Shown piece by piece: positions 12,236 to 24,100 of a DNA stretch of 64,000 bases. Under the pieces are notes generated by a model. It searched no databases, had not been told where the DNA came from, and was given only the letters and a program-made list of their open reading frames with translations. This DNA is from Paragorgia papillata (Eukaryota > Cnidaria > Anthozoa > Scleralcyonacea > Coralliidae), in the NCBI GenBank assembly GCA_035771165.1, contig JAWNZC010000220.1, positions 857,001 through 921,000 of the forward strand, read 5' to 3'. A program made the translations under genes and the position numbers. Each line of letters opens with the position of its first letter. Positions within the stretch are counted from its first letter, which is position 1.

Positions 12236-12561
12236 GGGGCCGAATACATGGGGAAATTTCAGCCCGGGCTGAGATTTCAGCCCGGCTGCTGAGGTATGGA
12301 AAAGAGGAGAATGATTTGAATAAGAAACACGAAGTGTGGAAATCAGCCAAGTTGTCACAAACATACAGCATAAAACAAACATATTTAGATGTGTATTTCA
12401 AATAAACCATATTTATTACTTCTTTATCGCTTTTCACAAGGCACTTTCTGTATTCCACACTTCGTGTTTCTTATTCAAAACATTCACTCCCTCATTTCCA
12501 TCCCCCAGTAGCCGGGCTGAAATCTCAGCCCGGGCTGAAATTTCCCCATGTATTCGGCCCC
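12236..12561. mobile_element. MITE with ~105-bp terminal inverted repeats
   Basis: The left end GGGGCCGAATACATGGGG and the right end CCCCATGTATTCGGCCCC are exact complements. Similarity continues inward for about 105 bp, through TTTCAGCCCGGGCTGA and the AAGAAACACGAAGTGTGG motif. TTA flanks both sides (12233-12235, 12562-12564), fitting a PIF/Harbinger-type insertion. No coding capacity. Confidence 0.88.
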
Positions 12562-12644
12562 TTAATAGAAGCGTGAATTTGTAACACCAACGTTTAGACA
12601 TAATTTAACGCTACTCTAGCTTAAAAGTTTAAAAAGTTACTGTT

Positions 12645-12700
12645 CATGACCCAACGTTTCGACACTCCGATCTAGTATCTTCATCAGGGGTGACCGTTAT
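12645..12700 (-). ncRNA. Hammerhead-ribozyme-like motif, minus strand
   Basis: On the minus strand CCCCTGATGA is followed by a 6-bp hairpin stem (GATACT/AGTGTC, 7-base loop) and then GAAACGTTGGG. This has the order of a hammerhead core: CUGAUGA, stem II, GAAA. ACCC and GGGT can close helix I across it. Helix III would be only the self-complementary ACGU, as in dimer-forming hammerheads of some animal retroelements. One additional A between CTGATGA and stem II departs from the consensus, so self-cleavage is uncertain. Penelope-like elements are known to carry hammerheads. Confidence 0.5.
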
Positions 12701-12734
12701 GAAGACAGGTCCCATATTTATACTCTCAGAACCA

Positions 12735-12785
12735 CAACGATCACCCCTGATGAAGACACTAGATCGGAGTGTCGATGCAAACATT
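12735..12785 (+). ncRNA. Hammerhead-like motif, plus-strand mirror copy
   Basis: CACCCCTGATGA is followed by a perfect stem (GACACT/AGTGTC) around the same 7-base loop. The second core box, however, reads GATGC instead of GAAAC. It is an inverted copy of the minus-strand motif at 12645-12700, about 40 bases away, with arms of about 38 bp. The altered second box should abolish cleavage. Confidence 0.45.
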
Positions 12786-13239
12786 CAAGGAATAATAACA
12801 TTGAGATTTGTTCGATATCTAAATAAAACTCTATCGCATACATCACGCTGCATGTAATAATATCTGGAAATCAGTGTTAGTGAATGTATACACACATATA
12901 TGTTCATTTTTATCTGATTTTGTTGGACAACCTCAGTGATCCTCCTGATTTCCCAAAAATTTCCTATAATCATATGCAGTGTCACGTAGCGTGGGGGAGT
13001 TATTTTGCATAGTCAAGCAAATCACATCACAAGTATTGCCTTTCGTCATTAGTCACCACAGGACGATTTAGAACTCAATCATCAGATTATCGAACTCCTT
13101 ATGTAAATCGTGGATAGGAAATAGATAGGAAACAAACAGTTGACGGAAATCCTAATTGAAACCTTAGTAAAGTAAACCTATGACTATATATGCCTACAAA
13201 ATGGTAAAATAGTAGAGTGCTGCGTAGGCAGTGTTTAGG

Positions 13240-13992
13240 GTAGATCAAAGTGAAAAGGTGGTAAAGTGCCAAGCTAGATTAGTTTTAATTACTCGGGCTA
13301 CCGCAGGTAGATGAGTCTAGGTTTCGCGATTATTTTTATTATTTGCGACGCGTTATTAGTCCTCCGCGCGGCCGCTGGCGATATTGACTAATAAGCTTTG
13401 CGAAACTGATGCATGTGACTATATCTATGCATGTGACCAGCTAGTGATAAGTGATGTGCCATTTCTCGTCTCGGATGTGTTTTGTGTGTTATGTTCACAG
13501 ACATAGTTATTGGGCAGTAATGTCGCTGGCAAGTATCTTGATATTATTATATACGCTTACAATCGCACACGCCGTTTATAGTTGTGTTGATATTTAATAC
13601 CTGAAGAGACTCGACATATGAACGCTGTGTACATGTGTGGAAATACGTTAATAAATACAGGCAATCGTGTTTTGTTATTGCAATTTGCAAATTGTGTTTT
13701 CTATCGGAGAATTGGATTGTGTTTTGACTTTTGTCTGTGACCAATGTGTTTAATAGACTTTTATAGATCTTAGCACTGCATGTGACAACCTGCGCATGTA
13801 TATGATTGCACAACACCTTCACCTACTGTATATAGCACTGTGATTTTGCAGTAGTCCGAGTGAACGCCTGACCAGGCGTCTTGTTAATAACAAAATACTG
13901 ACGTTTCGAACGGAGCCCTTCATCAGAGTGAAATGTCATTATTTCATTAAACTCTTCTCAGCAGTGTACCACCTTTTCACTTTGATCTAGAC
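13240..13992. mobile_element. Element with inverted ends enclosing a hammerhead-like motif
   Basis: GTAGATCAAAGTGAAAAGG at 13240 and CCTTTTCACTTTGATCTAG near 13972 are inverted copies bounding about 750 bp. A motif AGAGTGC..GGCAGTGTTTA just outside the left end recurs at 14500-14524. Inside, on the minus strand, is a hammerhead-like motif. No transposase or reverse transcriptase is readable, so it is non-autonomous or decayed. Confidence 0.5.
13897..13930 (-). ncRNA. Hammerhead-like motif (GATGAAGGG..CGAAACGTC type)
   Basis: On the minus strand CACTCTGATGAAGGG leads through a short hairpin to TTCGAAACGTCAG. CTGATGA and GAAAC are intact. Stem II is weak (GGGCTCCGTTC). As in the 12.7 kb copy there is an additional A after CTGATGA and a self-complementary ACGT after GAA. 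Confidence 0.45.
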
Positions 13993-14525
13993 ATACTTTC
14001 GCCGTTTTTTGACGTCACACATTTTAACTGCACAGCAAGTGGTGACTGAAAGTTTTGAGTGATCAACCAACAATGATCTGGTTCAGCAGATCATTCAGCA
14101 GACTTCAACCTTAATAATTATTGATATCAAAAAGTTTCATTCAATAATTGTTTATTATCAGTTTTCACTCCAGTTTTAATATTCTGCAGTCGTTTTACTG
14201 CCCATGGACAAACTAATCAGTTGAATGGTCGCCACAGGAGTTCACACCTCATGACTGGCGGCGTCAACGTGTTCGATCACGCCTTTTAATCATAGTCACG
14301 CGATTTCTCGGCAAGCATTTTAATTCAACATAAAGACAATATAAAGAAATTCAAAGGTAGATTGAGAATTGACAAGTCATCTTTTGCGATGATGCAAAAA
14401 TCTTTCTTTATTGGCTCATACAACTTCGTAGGGGGTTTCAAGTGAGCTTATAACAGAGAGAGCTTATAAATAGAAGACGAATTGGGATGCATAAACAAGT
14501 AGAGTGCAGTGTAAGCAGTGTTTAA

Positions 14526-14707
14526 GGCGGCGTCCAGACTGAATGCCCGTGCCCATTGCCCGTATTCTTAATAGGAATACATCGATAAAATTTATTTTGG
14601 CGCCAATTAAGAAGCACCAAAAGCATCCAGGGTTTGGGAACGTGTCTGAACAGCAGTGCCTTTAGTCCCGTTCGCTTAGGGCACTCAGTCTGAATTCGAA
14701 CGCCGCC
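14526..14707. mobile_element. 182-bp MITE flanked by TTAA
   Basis: GGCGGCGTCCAGACTGAAT and ATTCGAACGCCGCC form inverted ends (the right end also carries CAGTCTGAATTC), flanked by TTAA at 14522-14525 and 14708-14711. TTAA duplications are used by piggyBac- and Kolobok-type transposons. Its right TTAA is also the left flank of the next element, so the two are abutted. Confidence 0.7.
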
Positions 14708-14711
14708 TTAA

Positions 14712-16794
14712 AGTGTCTATGACATGAAAAAATGGTATACGATTTTTTTGTATTAAGTGAAAGATATACCTGTGAAAGGTAATCTCACGAAATTTGGCAT
14801 CATTTCGTCGCATATTTTTCGAACTACGACTCTTCGAAGTTCACCTGAAACGACTCGAAGAGTGCGAAATTCCATCGCGCGGTCAGACCGGCTATCTGGT
14901 TACTTATGACGTAGGCGTGTGGACACATCTCAAGTTGACTAAACAAAATAACAGGTATTATTAGCCGTTTTTGAGCAAATTGGGATGGCTATGGTTCTGA
15001 ATAAAACAACTTTATTTTAGCGTTATAGTGAAATTCTATATTACCGATGTATTGATGACCTCTGGATATTCATTATTTCCATTGAATCGCGAGTATAAAC
15101 ACTCCTAGTAAGAGTGAAGTTAGGTCAAGCAAAACCGTTTTGTTTACTTTTGATCAGCGTTCGAATAAACGTCGTCGCCGTAAAAATGTTGAAGTGATCG
15201 CAGCAACGTCGGGAACAGAACATTATAGAGGGTAGAATGTTGGTCTAAGAATTACGTTGTTTTTCGTTCAGTTTTTGTGCAATTTTATCGTCGGTCTGGT
15301 CATGGGATTTGCTAAAAGTTAGTATGTTATACTACAACAATAATCACTTAGAAATCAGTTTGGCAGTGGTGTTACAGAGAACTGGTTTTCACTATAAATA
15401 AGGTGTCTTTAATGATGTTAATGTTGGTCTTGAATGTATACACTGTACAGTTGTCCGCATTCGACCATGTATATACGGTTCAATTTAATCTCTAGCGCGA
15501 GTTTCTTTACATATTATCAGTAATAAGTATTTGGTTAACAAGGGTCTGGCGCGCGAATGCATGACCAACGCAGTTTTATTGCCTGCGCAAATTATGTCGT
15601 GATTGTAAAAACAAGCTGAAATTGCACGAGTCGCTGAAATATGGGATATATAAACAGTAACTCAGAGCAAATTAGTTATAAGTAATAGAATCAAGAACCA
15701 GAGCAGAAATATTGTAACGCTAGACGACTCGAACTATAAATGTCGTACTTGATCGAAGTTTCGTATATCACAACAATCAGGTGGAATAGTATATATTAGG
15801 GAACGGGCAATAAAATATATAAGATTAAGTTTCGCCGCTGTGACTATGGACTATGACCCAAACCCAGTCTTCAAAAGGACGATACTGTGGTATGGATCTG
15901 GCGAAAAATTATTGGCATGTACCAGAGTAATTCTGGACAGGTTTCACTGAGAAAACGAGAGCAGAAGAACGGAAATTATGTATGATGTACAAAAATCATC
16001 GGCCTAGGCATCGTCCTGACTTTTGACTCACGTCACATCTTTTCTCTGCGCATTTTAAAGACCTTGTGTTATCCGCAGTGCTATTTGCTTTATAACATTA
16101 TGGGAATCTAGCTAAGACCCAACGTAATTTATCTGGACCCAGAAGCGATACTCATTATTGTCTATTGGAGTATTTCGGCACATGTGATACTGCTTTGAGA
16201 CTTGTGAATATATTGTATAATATTATATATAATAGAAACATATAGAATAGAAAATATTGCTGTTTTAGTTTTATTCGTTTTGTTAATACTCGGCAATATT
16301 CAGAATTTACTGTTAACTGTAACACTGCCAAATCTTTGGACAATATTTCCCGAAGGAAATATGTAACTTAATCGACGAACTTCATCGACAATCGCCTCTC
16401 GACTGCATCGTGATCTGATGGTTCATCACTATCAGCATCAACCAAAAACTGCTTAATCATATCCTCATTTGATTCTTCGTCTTCTATAGTAGCTGGTGAC
16501 ACAAAATATTCGTTTTCTGACTCGTTTTCAAAAGCCCTATCTTGCTGTATTTACCTGTATCACCACAGTGAAATTTACGACGAGTCCACACGCCTACGTC
16601 ATCGCGGCCTAAACTCGGTCCCAGACTTTTCGTACTTTTTATTCGAAAATATGGCAAAATTGGCAACTTCAACGCGTTGTAACTCGAAAAATATTCATCA
16701 GAAATACGCCAAACTTTCTGAGATTATTATTTGGCTGAACATCTTTCAGACTGTGTAAAAAACGCCATACTCGTTTTTTCATGTCATAGACACT
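14712..16794. mobile_element. 2.1-kb DNA transposon with TTAA duplication, possibly Kolobok-like
   Basis: The ends AGTGTCTATGACATGAAAAA and TTTTTTCATGTCATAGACACT are inverted and flanked by TTAA at 14708-14711 and 16795-16798. Complementarity recurs further in (ACGTAGGCGTGTGGAC near 14920; GTCCACACGCCTACGTCA near 16580), giving long imperfect arms of about 240 bp. Two protein traces are visible inside: a plus-strand SHLFSAHFKD near 16035-16064, resembling the end of a THAP zinc finger, and a minus-strand acidic open stretch at about 16370-16530. Neither is an intact gene. Kolobok transposons combine TTAA targets with THAP domains, hence the suggestion. Confidence 0.65.
16370..16530 (-). pseudogene. 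Acidic open stretch inside the 2.1-kb transposon
   Basis: The minus strand reads NESENEYFVSPATIEDEESN, then DMIKQFLVDADSDE and AVERRLSMKFVD-stop. The composition and lack of repeats look protein-like, but no start or splice partner is seen. It could be the tail of a transposon-carried protein. Confidence 0.3.
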
Positions 16795-16811
16795 TTAAAG
16801 ATATAGCAAGT

Positions 16812-17517
16812 TAGTAATAGTGAAAGGTGGTAAAATGTCGAGATTTTTAGCAACGAAATACTTTTTTTAGCATAGCCCTTCGATGACGGGGATTGGGGTT
16901 ATAATTGGGATAAAAAAAAACATGTTTTCAAATGCGTAGGAGAGAAACTACGTTAGTTTTCACTATAATTGTCTTCTTATACCATTCACAAAGATGTTTG
17001 AAAGATTTATTTATAATTTTAAATATGGGTAATTATAGGAAGGTGGGCTTATATCAGCGGGGAAGCATCCGTGTCCGCCATCTTGGATACATGTTTTCTT
17101 AGCGTGTGACGTCACAAGCTAAGTTTAGTTCGCCATGCTTACCTGTATGTAATTCTGAAACTTGCTTTTTGTGAAAAAAAATTCTTTCTTAATTGAAATT
17201 AACATGACACTTTTTAACGAATGTCAGTTGCCAATGAAAAAGTCTTTTATTAACAACAAATAGGGTTTATAAAAAGGTGTCACTTACAGTGGGGAAGCTG
17301 GCAGCTCCTGCCTTAACTGCCTAAGTACCAGAAAGTTTTTAATCGACAAGGAATAGGGGGTTAATAAATGAGAAAAGTGGGTTTATGAAGTAAACAGAGT
17401 GACCTCATTAATTATTTCGGTCGAGCGTCAATGGAGAACTTATTTTATTCGGCACTGTTAATTAGGTTTTGACTACAAAGTTGGAAGTTTCACCGGCAGT
17501 TTTAACCTTCCCGGCAT
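16812..17517. other. Intergenic stretch, no gene recognised
   Basis: AGTGAAAGGTGGTAAAATG at 16817-16836 resembles the end motif of the 13.24-kb element. Nothing else is supported. Confidence 0.4.
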
Positions 17518-17574
17518 CCCAATCGTCGTCAGCAACTAATTCCACCGTGGAATTAGTTGCTGACGACGATTGGG
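17518..17574. repeat. Perfect 57-bp palindrome
   Basis: Two 28-bp arms (17518-17545 and 17547-17574) are exact reverse complements around one base. Each arm carries AATCGTCGTCAGCAAC or its complement. It could be the core of a MITE or a recent inverted duplication. It sits inside an open frame (17469-17801, plus strand) whose protein is unrecognised. Confidence 0.9.
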
Positions 17575-18700
17575 GCACCAGCACATTTTACCATCGAAAG
17601 TGCCGGAGAAACGTACCGCCCAGGGTGACGTATATGGCGTTAGTAATGGCGTATATTTCGCGCGTGCTCATTGGAGAAAAATGGGGACAATTAAGTTTTC
17701 ACGCGAATTGGGCTTATTTTGATATACTTTTATTCTGTATCAATTTCGTCATAGGGAAGATACTCTTTGGTCAAATAAGTCGGTCGACTTCTTCTTTTTG
17801 ATTGCACGCTATTGGGAACTAGAAATTAGGCTGAATTTACGTTTTATTTTGGTATTTGGCAAGGACTTGCTTGTTACTACGAAAGGTCCTTGCTATTTCG
17901 GAAAGGAACCAGCAAATCAATCGCGGACAAAAAGTAACTAATAATTCAGTTTTTTAATACTATTCTTTTACTATTCATATTTAGAACTAAATACACAAGA
18001 GAGTAAACGCACCTTGAAGATAAATCCGCAGCGTTGCATCTTCTCCGTGCATGGCTATAGATATATAAGTACATCACAGTCTACGTCGTACCACTGCTTT
18101 TTGCGTATTAAAAGGCTTTGACTCGTTTGCTAGCCCTGCCCATGCTTATCTCCCATACCATGCGTAAATTATTGTATGAATGTACGTCATTCTCTGCGCA
18201 ATACACTTAATGACGCAAATAACGACGTCATGGGAATGTATGTCGGCAATATAATTACAAACGCAGTACCCCTCCCGTCGCAGCCGCCCAGTGTCGTCAC
18301 TCACTCCTCACTTGTGAGAACACTTGATCAGACTCTTTCTCAGGCGCGAGTTCAATATCTGGCCAACCTAAGTTTTATTAGAGCGGTTACGAGAGACTAA
18401 TACTGCCCGCTTAACCGAGGATTTCTTCGTTTCAGACATGAAGAAAATTGTCTGGCATTAATAGCCTGAACAAAAATACCAAAGAGCAATTCCGACATAG
18501 GAAACGATTTATAATGACATAACGAGATATTGGACTTGGAGACAGATTTTCTAACCTTATGTCGGTTGCGTATTGAAATGCTCAAATGCTCAGTTGACTT
18601 GTCGTCACATGGCACGAGAGTTTGGGACCGATAATACGTTTAATATTTCCCTTGTTATCTAACTTCACACTTTAGAAAACGGCAGATCATAACAGTGGCT
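17575..18700. other. Intergenic stretch, no gene recognised
   Basis: Open frames of 60-110 codons occur (17469-17801, 18176-18400 plus; 18397-18615 minus) without motifs, good splice borders or a common reading direction. I do not call any as a gene. Confidence 0.35.
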
Positions 18701-18703
18701 TAA

Positions 18704-18755
18704 CTAATATTAATATTAATATTAATATTAATATTAATATTAATATTAATATTAA
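18704..18755. repeat. TAATAT hexanucleotide microsatellite
   Basis: About eight perfect TAATAT/ATTAAT units. Confidence 0.95.
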
Positions 18756-18759
18756 AATA

Positions 18760-20320
18760 TACAAAGACGTACGTCTTTAGCACTCATGAACGTCAAACGA
18801 AGTCAAGGGGTCAAGAGCCTCTTGAAATATTTAATAACCCTTCATAAAATAAAAATAGATAAAGTAAACGAAGAACGAATAACATGAAGTACTATGCAAC
18901 ATGTAGTGCACGTGTGCTGTACTTACGAATTGCAGGCACGGAAGGCCCCGGGGCGAATGGCCTTATGAGTTCTGGATTTCACGTGTTGTGACGAATTTGT
19001 CATTTTTTGGATCATTTTGTTTCAAAAATTACTGTAAAAGTCGTTAATTTTACGAAAGAAGGGAGTTCTGGCAACGAGGCCAGCTTGAGAGGATGATAAA
19101 GTGCTGGTTTCAAACGTATTTCGGCGTAAACGGGACACAAACAGTCGTCGAACATGTGATTTGAGCGAGGCGAGCCTCGCAAGCAGTGACAGAAAAACAT
19201 GCTTGTTTGGATTTTAAAAGAAAGGTAACTTTTCTAGCTCAAGCTTATCAGTAGTTTCTAACACGTACGACTAATACGAGTATTTTCTTGTATTGTGTTT
19301 ACGGGCTTGTTTATTTTCTATCCGTTTGTCAGCGAGAAGAGGCGGTTGTTTTCTCATACTGATAAAATGTCAGTATGGCTGTCAGATTATATTTTATGAA
19401 GCGCTTTAGTTTTCGCCTCGCTTGTCAGAGTCTCCAATATTTCTAAAGATTACGTTGGCTGTACTGTTAGTTACTGATAAAAGAATATTAATTAACACTG
19501 GTTATGTGAGAGTAGTTTATGTTGTGTGGTATTATAAATTAGGGCCCTTGTCCTTGAAAAAGTGTTTTTGTGTTGTGCGTGTTTTGACTTTTGGGGAAAG
19601 CTGGGGATATTTGTCTGTACATAAAATATTTGAAGGTATTTTTAAGATACCTATGTGGCATAGGGGAAAATGGTTCACTGTTGGGTAGAGCTCTCAGAGA
19701 GTTGTATTTTAATACTTTTTGGGAGTGGTCCAGATTTTCTGACTGAAGTTTGTTCCTTGGATTTTGAGGCTGCTATTTTTGTACGTTTTTGGATTTCTAA
19801 GATTCCATGGTCAATGAACCCGTAGGGCGAATTGTTTCTTGCTCCCCGCTGGTGGTTCTGAAGACACCATTAGTGTATGTGTAGTTACAGAAAATTTCCA
19901 TAACCCCCCCCCCCCCCTTTCCCATATAAGGAGACTTGGAAATTCAAGGAAAATAAGCTGTTTGACACTAGGAGTGTGTTCCATATTGCCATCATTCCAG
20001 CCACCTTGTCACTCTTAAAGGTAATACCCTTATTGATGGGTTTAAGGGATGTCCTTTTACAACTAACAGTGAGGCCAGTCCCCCCTGGTTGTGCATAGAA
20101 GATGATCAACATAAAACCAGCATAAACAACGATCACAATTTCAATATTTACAATGTTTTATTTAAAAAGGATTTGTTATAATTAAAAATGCTATATTTTT
20201 TTACTTTTTTTACAGTCCTATGGTTATCAATAGTAACTCCTAATCACAGATCCTTTACATAATCAATTAATTACAACTCTTTCCCTCCCAGAGGGTTTTA
20301 AGGTGGCTTCCTATGAGTAT
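18760..20320. other. Intergenic stretch, poly-C tract only
   Basis: A run of about 15 C residues lies at 19904-19918. No coding exon is supported, though an 88-codon open frame exists at 19422-19688. Confidence 0.4.
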
Positions 20321-20324
20321 TTAA

Positions 20325-20536
20325 AGCCCAGCATACATTGAAACATGTTTCCAAAATACATTTTCGAAAAGGTTTCTTGAAAGTTGTTTTAAAAAAATAG
20401 AACAATCGGCTCTAATCAGGGAAACTTGGTTTCTGAAACAAAGTTTCTGAAACATTTCAGCACACACTGGAAACTCTTGTTTCTGAAAGCGTGTTTCTGC
20501 AACTTGTTTCGAAATTTTCTCTAGTTATGCTGGGCT
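20325..20536. mobile_element. MITE, 212 bp, TAA target duplication
   Basis: The ends AGCCCAGCATA and TATGCTGGGCT are inverted and flanked by TAA at 20322-20324 and 20537-20539. The interior repeats a GTTTC(T)GAAAC motif in both orientations, so it folds into many small hairpins. PIF/Harbinger-type by target site. Confidence 0.75.
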
Positions 20537-20759
20537 TAATAGTGGACTGGTGATGAATTGTGGTAGGATTGATAAATTTAACCAGGTTGTGTTTTGCATT
20601 AATTTGTAGATAAAATGACTTTGAATCAGAAATGTACTGAGTATGTACATGAACAGGGGAGCCACCTTAAACTTCATTCTAGCTAATGCCAGATTATTAA
20701 TGATTTACCGTAGAAAGTAGACCTCTAAATGATAGGGAATGTAAGTCCAACTTGAGCAG

Positions 20760-21060
20760 AAAAGTGTTGACAGAAAAGTGTTGCGTTGCAAGTTGAAAAG
20801 CGTTGTTGCACGTATTACCACCTACCTCAAACATTGTCACGCAACAATGATTTTATTGCAAGTTGAAACAGCATGTTGCAGCAAGTAGAACTGGAGTCTA
20901 CTTTTTTCAACAATTTTTTTCAACTTACAACAAAATCATTGTTGCATGACAATGTTTAAGGCGGGTGGTAATACGTGCAACAACGCTTTTCAACTTGTAA
21001 CGCAACAAAGTTGCATTGAAAGTTGAAGAACAATGTTGCCCGTATTACCTCACTTTAAAG
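20760..21060. mobile_element. Hairpin MITE with CAACTT/TTGCA motifs
   Basis: GCGTTGCAAGTTGAAAAGCG at 20783 onward and its inverted near-copy CGCTTTTCAACTTGTAACGC ending at 21003 bound arms of about 85 bp that also include GTTGCACGTATTACCAC. Ends outside the arms are diverged. It lies just past the 3' end of ETS-2. Confidence 0.7.
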
Positions 21061-21101
21061 AAATTGTTTCTAGATTTGTACATCATGTTTTTGCTCCTGT
21101 A

Positions 21102-24100
21102 TCATGGCGTAGGTTGATCATTGGTACTTGACAAGACTTCATCAAACTCAAATTCAGTATCATCTGTTAGATGTTCAATATTCTCGAAGAAATCGACATC
21201 CAATTCATGCTCATTTCTTAAGGTTTCTTCACTTGAAAAAGATGAATCAGAAGAACTTTCTGCTCTTTCACGATATTTATCGTAGTTGCCTTCGACTTGG
21301 AATGGTGTTGGTAGTCTACTTTCTTCCTTTAATTTCGGTTCACAGTCTTCGGTTTCGTATGGGATGGCGAGAAATTGGTACACGCCCTTTTGGCCTTTGA
21401 CCTGTAAATGAGAATATTTAAAATTACAGTTCTTAACCATTTCACTCCAGTCTAGTCTAGACGTGGGAATAAAATTGTGAAAAACATTGGGAATGTAAAC
21501 GTTAACTCTATATTTTTTGTTTTTAAACCCACAGGAGAACAAGGCCATATTGATATTTGTTTGAGCAAATGAAAGGGATTATAATAACAGTTTGGTTAAG
21601 AGAGACAAGGACTTGGCAACCCTGGCAAGGATATAACAAGGGAGGGAACATAAGGAGGAAAGGTAGGGTTAACAGATAATTTATATATAAGGGTGTTCAT
21701 ATGAGAATGTATATAGGGACTAGGGAATAAACATAATTACCTGTAAAATAAACACAGCATTGCATTATTTTTTTAACAAAATAAAAATGTAAAATAATAT
21801 TGTTAACAAACATGAGAGAAGAATAAGAAGAAGAAAAGGAGAAAAAAGGAAGATAGAAGAGAAAAAGAAGAAAAAGATTGGAAAAAAAGAATATGAAAAA
21901 AAACCCCAAGAAAACAAACAAAAAGAGCAAAACAAAAAACAAACAAAAAAAAACAACAAAAAAAAGGCGACAAACAATAAGAAAAGAGAAAATCTGAGGA
22001 GAAGAACAAGAACACAAAAAGGTACATTAAAAGGAAAGAAAAAGAAAAGTTCAAAAATATTGTTGAAGTACAACGGGAAGTGGCAAAGATGCGTTTGGAA
22101 GGTATGGAATATTTGATATTTTACTCCTTATACATTAAATATCTTAGATCTAAACTGAATATTTTTTTTCTCGCTAATTCTAAAAATTGTTGCGTGTATT
22201 GTTACTATAGTACTCCATGTTGTACAAAGTGTGGAACAAGGAAAGGTAGGTGTAACATGTGTATCTAATGTTTACAAATAGATTCTCAGGATAGCCAGGT
22301 GAACAATAACACATATTAGATTAACGCTACTATGTTTTAAAAATTTTAACACGAGCATATAGCATTAGTATCAACGCTTTAGAACATTAGCATTATAGTA
22401 TAGTTTGAGCATTAGCATTAAACATATGATAGATTTTGCTAGTTTGTTTGAGCTCGACTTTGATATTTGCCATGCATAAAGACTTAATATTTTTTAATAT
22501 TTAATATTTTTAAAAAACCTTCATTGACTAGAAGAAGGTTTTCTAATTAAATTTTAAAAAAAACCTATTGACTGGAAATTATCACACCTTTTTGAGGACG
22601 TTTGTTTTGTAATAATATCTTAATGCCCTTAGTAGCTTCTTATCATCCATTGTTGGTCGATTTTTGATGGTTCCCCATAGTTTGGCTATCTCGCTCGCGT
22701 TAGCTATTTTAAATTCCTTTTTCGTCCGGTTTGTCCATGCGATAAGAGAACAGCAGTCAGGATCTTGAAGCAAACTACAGATAAACTCCCAAAGATAGAC
22801 AGTGTATCTTCCACTTTTCCAAGGTTTTCGTACTTTTGCTAAAAGGAATATTAAGAAAACGTGGTTAAAATTACTGTACAATTATTTATAGATTTATACA
22901 ACGACCTCAGTAAACCTAGCACTCTGATTGCCAGGCTAAAATATTGAAAGAACAGCTGTCAGTTTCCTATTGTTAGCTAATCTGATTGCTCTATATTTCT
23001 GTATATTATTATGATGTAATAAAACATATAGATTTTTTTAGAACGTAACTTCAGTTAGTTACAATTTAGTATTGACTATATAAAGGATAACTTAAAACGC
23101 TCTTGATTAGAGTTGATTTTGGGATCAGGGCCTGGAAATGTTCTTTTGTAATAATCGTCTGAGATTGTAGTTTATATAGAAAATATAATGTGGTCGATAT
23201 ACTGCAGTGTTGTCAGGATTTTATTTGGGGTATAGGACCGGCCAAGAACTTTCTTTTTGTTATAAAGAGATCTAATGTGGTGGAAAGACTGCAGTCTTGT
23301 TTAAGGTGAATGTTCATTTAAATACACAGGGCTACAAATGTTAGTTTGCAATAACCGTAATTCATCATTAGCTTTCACCACTAAGTCGTGATACTATTGT
23401 CTTAGGTTTTCACTCTAGTAAAGGACTAGTTCATCACTTCAGTATTTTTTTATATCATTAGTTTATCTATTTTTATTGGGTATAGTCTTGGTAGTTATTA
23501 TAATTGTTATCACTCCTTCAAGTCTTCTTACTGTTCAATTATAATTAGTTTGCTTAGTAAATTTAAGTTTATTGGCAGAAAATCAGTATACTATTATATT
23601 ATATTATATTATATTATATTATATTATATTATATTATATTATATTATATTATATTATGTTATGTTATGTTATGTTATGTTATGTTATGTTATGTTATGTT
23701 ATGTTATGTTATGTTATGTTATGTTATGTTATGTTATGTTATGTTATGTTATGTTATGTTATGTTATGTTATGTTATGTTATGTTATGTTATGTTATGTT
23801 ATGTTATGTTATGTTATGTTATGTTATGTTATGTTATGTTATGTTATGTTATGTTATGTTATGTTATGTTATGTTATGTTCTGTTCTGTTCTGTTATGTT
23901 ATGTTATGTTATGTTATGTTATGTTATGTTATGTTATATTCTGTTATGTTCTATTCTGTTCTGTTCTGTTCTGTTATATTATAAAGAGCAGTGCCTAACT
24001 GATGTCAAGACTCTTAAGGTGACTTAAAAATACTCGTTGTGTGGAAAAGCCTTTAGCAGTATTGCTGTATTTGGTATATAATAATATAAAGATTGATATA

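Noticed and set aside
21765..22073. Phe/Leu/Ser-rich membrane-like frames on the minus strand
   Set aside because: They are composition artefacts of the purine-rich tract inside ETS-2 intron 2.
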